Origin: Orbilia blumenaviensis
Taxonomy: Eukaryota; Ascomycota; Orbiliomycetes; Orbiliales; Orbiliaceae
Reading direction: 5' to 3'
Length of the DNA: 64,000 nt
Assembly: GCA_036872755.1 (NCBI GenBank)
Contig: JAVHNS010000006.1
Location: 1,922,001 to 1,986,000 of the forward strand
Notes under the pieces: model-generated
Database searches by the model: none
Told to the model about the DNA's origin: nothing
What the model saw: only the letters and a program-made list of their open reading frames with translations
Translations under genes and position numbers: made by a program
Shown: positions 57,556 through 64,000 of the stretch, one piece after another
How positions within the stretch are numbered: the first letter of the stretch is position 1
How the letters are laid out: the number at the start of each line of letters is the position of its first letter

Positions 57556-59863
57556 ATTCAAAAGCGAAAGCGAAAGGGAGATGACGACTGGTCTATGGCT
57601 CTCCCCCCGGATTAGAATAATAACAGTGGCGTCCTATTGCCTCTTTTTAATATCACCATCAATTATACATGCTTAACTCAGCCCAGCACTTCTGCTGCTT
57701 CACTGGCTAATCTATAGCTCATACAGAGACCAAACTAAGAGTGCTAGTTATACATGTAATATAAATACCGGGGTCAGGCATGAGCAGCTTCATCTATCCG
57801 GGGCAGACGGACGCTCACGCGCAGGACCGCGCATGTCGGAATCATCCACTCGGATCTGGTTCCACAGCTAATTAAAAGCAATATCCTACCCCCTACTCTC
57901 TCGCCTACGCATACATCAGCCCATGAAACAGATCCCCAATATATTCGTGCAGATGGAGAAACAAGAAAAAAAAATATTCAACGAAAGTCGTACACGGGTA
58001 AGTGTCTTGTATGTAACAGATATACAAACTGTCTATCCCGATATCCAGAATAAGTCATTAGCGCGTTGTCGGAAAGACGACGTCCAAAACTTTTTATGCC
58101 ACCTGCAACCTTTTAGGGATGACATCGACAGTTCTAAATTTAAATTTAAATACAAAAAAAAACCGTTGTATTATTCTGGAAGGCAACCTGCAGGACAACC
58201 TTCCTTCCTTCGTGTCGAACAGACAGACGCGCACGCAACACTCAGAAAGCACGCTAGCTAACTAACGCCCAAATTGGGTTTGTTATCCCGACTAAATCGC
58301 AGCTGTCGGCGTTGGACCAACACATGCCCTTGCTCTGGTAGGGTACTTGGAATATTGCCAGAGGAGGCATCGAGGACGAGAAATCTCAAAAATCACTGTT
58401 GATGAAGTATGCCAAGGAAGGAAAGAAGGAAGGAGAGAAAGGAGGGAGGAAGGAAGGAAGGTTTCACCCGAAAGAATCAACGTTGATTCCAATGCAGAGT
58501 CTTGTTCAGGCACAATGTGGAATTCAATAGCATAGACCCCGCGGGCTTCCAAATACTATCTACCCATATAAACTACATTCTTGATGTAATAACATACTAA
58601 CAGACGGCGAATTACAAATAGCCCCCCCCCTTGCAGCAGTTGCTTACCCACCCAAACGCTAGCCTAAAGTACCTTAGGTAGGTATATACCGAGAAGTAGT
58701 TATGGTCGTTGTCAAGTGGGGATATAAACGTTATAACTAGATGCACTAGCTAGCTAAGCTGCAGTTGGCTCGGTTCCCCTGCTTAATTAAGCTTATTTCT
58801 GGGCCAGCTGTAGAGAGACCACGGGACTACCGACCTGGGAGTATACAAAACGGCTAAGAGACTAGTCGATATCCAGATCGTTCGGACGATCATCGTTATA
58901 GATATCGACATCAATTTAGCAGCCGGGAGAGCAGCCTGCAGCTAGCTAACTAGCTCGAACTCAGCCTTCTGTCTGAAGCATGACGTTGGGGCACGTGCGC
59001 ACTCAATATATACATATCGAATCAAATCCACAAACCCCCCCTCCTCCTCGTCGTCGTCTCCACTACAAAGGATTTAAAAAGGATATATAGGATGTCGTCG
59101 GGCGCTAAGAATAGACTGACCCAGCGTAATACCTCTTACTCTCTCTTATCGTGGACATATGGAGACATGTCATGTCATCCTGATATACCGGCATGAACGT
59201 TAGGGCTTGATACTATACAGGAGCCAATTGAATTAAGTGGCGCCTCGGCAGTCCTGCTTTTTCTTTTGTCGTCTCGTCTAGGTACCTACCTAGTAGCAGT
59301 CGCATTGCGCATGCAAGTCTATTTTCCCCCTCGGGTAGGTAGCCCTTCGAATCGAAAAGGCTGGCGAACCCGGTCGGCCTTTTTATTTTATTTTTTTTCT
59401 TGTTCTGTTGGAAAATGGTCTATCAACGCACTTGCACACCCCAACACTTTAAACAAAAAAAAACTTCACCCACCAGGTCCACTAACAGATACCTTCTACC
59501 TAGTACATACTAATACTGCATCAGGCCTGGGTGGTAGGTATCCTCTTATCCACTATCGATACGACGTCCCTATCAATTGGCATCCCCCCTCGATACAGGC
59601 AGGGTACACACGCTTCACTGTGCTTGTACCTGTATACACCTGTACCCGGTCTCTTCCCAGCCGACCCATACAAATATATATATACCATGGAACCATCCAA
59701 CCGAGCTCCGACACCCAGTCACCGGTAGCAATTCACCCAAACCTTGAAGCACTCGGCTTCAAATATATAAATAAACACGCTAGTGCATATATCCAATAAT
59801 ATACCATCGTCGGTCAGAGCGGGTGGCTGTCGACAATTGACAATTGGACAATTGACAACTATA

Positions 59864-62611
59864 ATGGCGAGCGTCCGGGCTCTCACCTGCAGGCTCCCGC
59901 TGCGCAAGCTCCAACCCGTCCTGCTGTCCACCATCCGCCTGCTCACCACCACCACCACAACAACAACAACATCTCAAGCTCATACCGACCGCCTGGACCT
60001 ACGTCGCACCGATGCTGGGGTTACAGGCCGAAAACACCGTCTGGACGGTATAAGACCGTATAGCACCGACAACCACACATCCGCTGAATCTCGCGACGAT
60101 CTACCACCAAGTCTAAACTTCCCGGACACCTCCCAGACTAATACCAATGCTTCAACTTCCACACCGACCTCAAACACCTCAAACACCGGCCGGCGTGCCA
60201 AGAAGCGCAGTAAAAAGAATGCTAAAGCCGTCGTGCTCTCAGAGGAAGATGCGAACTGGCAGCGTACGGTTGACGACGTAGTGGACAGTGTATTCGATAC
60301 CACGACGGAATTACTACCGAGAAACCCGGATGGTTTACCAGAGGAGGTGGCGCGGGCTAAGGATGTGGAGGATTCTACGGAATATATAGAAACAGCGCGG
60401 GGGTGGGACGTGGAGGACCTAGGGAAGAAGAAGAAAAAGAAGAAAAAGAAGAATAAAGCTGCGACGGCATTGGCTGGGGAGGAGGAGGAGGAGGAGGCTG
60501 TCGTTGCGGATGGACCCGCTCCTATTACATCTATCCTTGACTTCGGACTGCCGAACAGATCGAAATCGGAGTCTACAACCTCTCCAGCAGTAGATAGCTT
60601 CATTCCTGACAGAATACTGGAGAAAACTCAGCGGGAACATACGATCGCTCGAATAACGAAAGACCCTATCGCAGACAAGCCATCCAAAAAACAAAAGAAG
60701 GGCCCTGGTGCCAAACCGGCACCGGCACCTCCACCACCTACAAAAGAGATCAGCCTCGAGGATCTATTCCTTAAATACGAATCATCCATCAAAGCCAACA
60801 AGCAAAGAGACCTGGAAACCCTCGACTCTCTGGTCACGGACCAGGAAAGACGCCTTGAAGAGCACAACCTAGCCGTACAGCGGGGAGCGGAGAGGTTGAG
60901 AGAAGAAAAGCAGCGAAAGCTCGATGAGGAATGGGAGCACAACGAGGATATATTCGCAGAGGGGGAACCCGTGGAAGAAACTCTAGAGAATATTGAACCA
61001 GCCAGATCAGAGGCAGCACCAGCAGTCCCACTCGAGAACGACAAACCGGGTCTAAACACAGGGGAACCAGTGGTGGAACCCAGCGCGGACTGGTTAGAGC
61101 GACTTGAAAGACGGCGCGCGGAACGCAAAAAGGTGGCAGATGAAGCGCGGCAGAAGGCGGAGGCGGAAGCCTGGTCATCTGAAGGGCGGGGACTCAATAC
61201 ATCCGTCCTATTTACTCAGAGCGCGCCAGAGCCATGCGATGTAGACCTGGTCTGGCATAATAATGACAACTACACGCCTACCCAGAGCTACAACCGACCT
61301 ACACCCCTTGAGCCCGAGACCATCCTTGGCCGGCGGATAGGGGACCCCAGTCAACTGCTATCTGCCTTATCAAACGGCCGCAACGAATACCAATATTCCC
61401 TCGAAAACCTCAGACTGATGAGGCAAGGAATGGAAGTCGCTGGTCTCCACGAGCGTTTACGGCGAACGAAGCTACCTTTTCAATTCCCCGCCATTAAATA
61501 TGAGGATATTGAAAACATCTTCCGCCCCCGACTGCCCGCAGGGGTAGCAACCGCATACGAACCCTTCCCACTAATCGAACCTCAAGAATCCGCCGTAGGA
61601 ATCCCATTCCTATGGCTCCTCCTAGAGAACAACTCACAAAGCCAAGCCCTCTACGGCCCCGTCAAGAACTGCCAGGGCTACCACCCGGCACCCACCCGGT
61701 TCTTCGACCCCTTCTTAATGTCCTTCATGGGTTATCTAAAACCCACATCTATAATCACCGACGCGAACTACCGTCAACCCTACCCGAGACAACAAACAAT
61801 AGTTAGCTACATGGGAATCCCCACCATGGTACTCCTCACCGTCCCTAGCCTACCATACTCCGAAGCCATGAAACCCCGCAACATCATCGCTCAGCTGATC
61901 GCAGAACTATTCTCCTGTCACTACTATAACCGTGAAATCATGCAAGCCCAAGCACCAATAATCGGATTATTACACCACGACGCCAAACTATGGGTGGTCC
62001 TCTACGACCCGATAGCAGATATTCCATACGTCTCCGAACCTATCGGGTTAGACCTGGACCTGCCGCGATCTCACCACGTAGCCGGCGAGCTAAAATACCC
62101 GGCCGCGGTAACAATGGACGCATTCACCTGCGCAGCCATAAACGGCATCGAAGCTATGAGACATCGTATCCGGCAGGAAGGCGAAACGGATAAAGAACAA
62201 GACTGGCGTCTCGCTTCATCCGAGCTATGGAATTTTTTGGAAACGAAAAGAACAATACATTTAAAATACCCAGATCCGAAGGATTTACCGGTGAGGGTTT
62301 ATATCAAGCTGACTAAGGAGTTGGATGTGACGAGGAAGATGTTGCCGATGGGGTTGCAGGCTGTGCCTGGGGAGTATTTGCTGCCGGTTGAAGGGGAGGC
62401 TGGGGCGGGGTATGCGGAGAGGTGGTGGATTGATACTAAGAGGCCGGGGTTTGATGATTTGAAGATGACGCAGGGGACTCCTAAGCAGGTAAGGAGTCAT
62501 AAGGGAAAGGGTACGGAGAAGAAGAAGGATAGGTCTGGCCATAGGTCGGAGCCGGAGCCGAAGCCGAAGCCGGAGTCGGGAATGGGCGGGTATGAGTATT
62601 TGAAGAGATAG
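59864..62611 (+). CDS. Conserved-looking protein of unknown function, probably mitochondrial
   Basis: This is a single exon of 915 aa. I start at the ATG giving MASVRALTCRLPLRK; upstream only a GTG is available. Residues 1-50 are Arg/Leu/Thr-rich without acids, consistent with a mitochondrial presequence. There is a (KKK)n basic run at about 188-198, an acidic run, and a helical charged segment (about 295-450, coiled coil likely). From about 465 the sequence becomes well folded in character, with Trp/Tyr/Pro-rich blocks such as FDPFLMSFMGYLKP and LWVVLYDPIADIPY. The C-terminus is Lys/Pro/Glu-rich. I do not recognise the family and assign no function. Confidence 0.75.
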   Translation: MASVRALTCRLPLRKLQPVLLSTIRLLTTTTTTTTTSQAHTDRLDLRRTDAGVTGRKHRLDGIRPYSTDNHTSAESRDDLPPSLNFPDTSQTNTNASTSTPTSNTSNTGRRAKKRSKKNAKAVVLSEEDANWQRTVDDVVDSVFDTTTELLPRNPDGLPEEVARAKDVEDSTEYIETARGWDVEDLGKKKKKKKKKNKAATALAGEEEEEEAVVADGPAPITSILDFGLPNRSKSESTTSPAVDSFIPDRILEKTQREHTIARITKDPIADKPSKKQKKGPGAKPAPAPPPPTKEISLEDLFLKYESSIKANKQRDLETLDSLVTDQERRLEEHNLAVQRGAERLREEKQRKLDEEWEHNEDIFAEGEPVEETLENIEPARSEAAPAVPLENDKPGLNTGEPVVEPSADWLERLERRRAERKKVADEARQKAEAEAWSSEGRGLNTSVLFTQSAPEPCDVDLVWHNNDNYTPTQSYNRPTPLEPETILGRRIGDPSQLLSALSNGRNEYQYSLENLRLMRQGMEVAGLHERLRRTKLPFQFPAIKYEDIENIFRPRLPAGVATAYEPFPLIEPQESAVGIPFLWLLLENNSQSQALYGPVKNCQGYHPAPTRFFDPFLMSFMGYLKPTSIITDANYRQPYPRQQTIVSYMGIPTMVLLTVPSLPYSEAMKPRNIIAQLIAELFSCHYYNREIMQAQAPIIGLLHHDAKLWVVLYDPIADIPYVSEPIGLDLDLPRSHHVAGELKYPAAVTMDAFTCAAINGIEAMRHRIRQEGETDKEQDWRLASSELWNFLETKRTIHLKYPDPKDLPVRVYIKLTKELDVTRKMLPMGLQAVPGEYLLPVEGEAGAGYAERWWIDTKRPGFDDLKMTQGTPKQVRSHKGKGTEKKKDRSGHRSEPEPKPKPESGMGGYEYLKR

Positions 62612-64000
62612 TCAAGATGTAGGTGTATGTATATAGTAGAGGTCTGGGGAGGTGTGTATATATGTTCTACTATTTCTGTTTCTTCTTTTACTTTTGTTTA
62701 TGTCTGTTTCGCACTTCAGCTATATATCGGATACATGCGTGTACCCTATCTGGGATGTTCTAGTGTAAAAAAAAAGCATCGACATCTTGTACCATTTACT
62801 TTTGTGGGGTATACTTGTGCCCTGTGTTTATTGACGGCGCCCTCTCGGAAATTGTACAACTACGATGATATCATCACCGTCTTAAACATTACTAAAATAA
62901 TAATATCCTCCGAGAATAGTATAACAATTTAACTGTTCAATATAGATCTGGGCCAGATGATACCATGGAATATAAATCCTAAGATGTTTCTCAGTATCTC
63001 GATATATATTTCGAAATTAAGAAGGGGGAAGGAGGGGGGGGCGAGAAACAAAATGCGAAGAAACGAAAGCCGGAATTCCGGCGTGCATGATTGGTATCCC
63101 TTCCCGATAGCCCTTTTAATACTAATATTGATATTTACAGATTAGAACAGTGTCACCATGAACACATACCTAGCTACGCGGCCAATACATCTAGATAGTT
63201 AGCCTTAGCTTAGGCTGACACCAAAAAAAAGGTATACCATACGCATCCCCCTCCGGCGGCACCGAGCAGCTGTAGCGGTCTAGCTTGTGGTATTTTTGGC
63301 CCTTAAATGTCACACTCCGAAACGTGTTGCATCCTACAAAAAAAATCCCGGATATCAAAGATAAAATAAAAAGGCTAGTAAAAAAAAAATCACAAGGCCA
63401 AGGGCACGATCGATAAAACCAAAGCTTCAGAAACAAACAAACAAAAAAAGAGTTAGTGCAGTACATAACTCGGAATACCGGCACTTCCCTGGGTGGCAGT
63501 GCCGCACCTTTTTATATATATACCAGCCGGCTTTTTTCAGACGGATTTTGTTTCTTTTAAGGCTCCGGTTTCTAGTGGATTATTACCTTTTATAATGATA
63601 AATAGTTTTATTATTGATGCCGCAGAATGGCGATAGTTATCGTAATAATGGTGATAGTACTTTCTTATTAAGATAGATCTAGCTAATTCCTCTGCTTGAG
63701 GGATCTAAGGAAAAGAGCTGGTGAAGATTATCCAGGAGATCGGAAACCCCAGAACCTAAGCTACAGCGACGTGCGTACATACGTGCGCCACAGACGTCCC
63801 GTTTTCATAGCTGGGCGTCTAGCTATGCAATAGTAAACGAAACAAATACTGCTAAATAAAAAAAAAAAACATTCCTTTTTGTTCTCCCTGTGTTATATAA
63901 CATATGCGTTCGCACTTTCTTCCAGATAGAGTAATTCCATGCGATCAATTATACTATGTTTGGTTTAGCGTTATCCTGAAATTACTCCAAGGGGTAAAAC
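62612..64000. other. Right-edge intergenic region
   Basis: 3' flank of the preceding gene, then AT-rich sequence with A-runs. Small frames exist but none is supported. A TTTTTATATATATA stretch lies at 63510-63523. Confidence 0.5.

Larger units (their letters stand above)
56341..59863. other. Divergent intergenic region (~3.5 kb)
   Basis: Carries both promoters. It has microsatellites (GTAGTA...CAGCAG at 56757-56815; AAG repeat at 57524-57555), a GGAAGGAA tract near 58410-58460 and CTAGGTA-type repeats. Small frames (for example 57923-58261, 59266-59799) show no domain. No gene is called. Confidence 0.5.

Noticed and set aside
57923..58261. 112-codon open frame upstream of the phosphatase gene
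   Set aside because: No domain, no conserved features and no splice partner.
59266..59799. 177-codon open frame before the unknown mitochondrial-type gene
   Set aside because: It has a non-ATG start, lies in the promoter region and has a composition typical of random AT/CT-rich sequence.

Overview
The window looks like nuclear DNA of a filamentous ascomycete (Pezizomycotina). The reasons are 51-166 bp introns with GT...AG ends and CTRAC-type branch sites, N-rich, Q-rich and acidic low-complexity protein tails, an Egh16/Mas-type secreted protein, fungal F-box families, and short CTAGGTA-rich repeats between genes. I cannot name the genus from sequence alone. I spliced every multi-exon gene by hand, choosing junctions that keep frame and known family motifs. 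No rRNA, convincing tRNA, CRISPR array or autonomous transposon was found.

Layout. The left flank (1-8.1 kb) is housekeeping: a CTD-kinase-type CDK with an RS-rich N-terminus (-), an RRP15-like ribosome biogenesis protein (+) and a mitochondrial [2Fe-2S] ferredoxin (-). The right flank (35.7-62.6 kb) is also housekeeping: thymidylate kinase (+), a class II eIF4E-like protein (-), methylenetetrahydrofolate reductase (+), an ISA2-like Fe-S assembly factor (-), NADH pyrophosphatase (+), a large F-box-like protein (+), a beta-propeller/inositol-polyphosphate 5-phosphatase fusion (-) and a probably mitochondrial protein of unknown function (+).

Between them, about 8.5-35.7 kb is a gene-sparse, repeat-bearing accessory island. 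It holds three tandem paralogous F-box genes (8.7-14.9 kb), a secreted Egh16-like protein (16.8-17.9 kb), and a cluster of two intron-less caspase-like proteases (22.6-28.0 kb) running tail-to-tail into a gasdermin-like gene (28.3-29.3 kb, -). The island also carries a ~480 bp terminal-inverted-repeat element, five copies of a ~80 bp foldback MITE family (one between the second protease and the gasdermin-like gene), a second dispersed repeat, a 12-bp minisatellite and a 28-C homopolymer.

The most interesting system is the caspase-caspase-gasdermin-like cluster. Protease/gasdermin gene pairs are known in fungi as regulated cell-death modules (for example HET-Q1/HET-Q2), and this looks like a version with two divergent caspase-fold proteases. 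Both proteases keep a visible His/Cys dyad. The gasdermin-like protein ends in a short basic linker and an acidic tail, where cleavage would be expected. The gasdermin assignment rests on motif and topology resemblance plus gene neighbourhood and should be confirmed by structure prediction.
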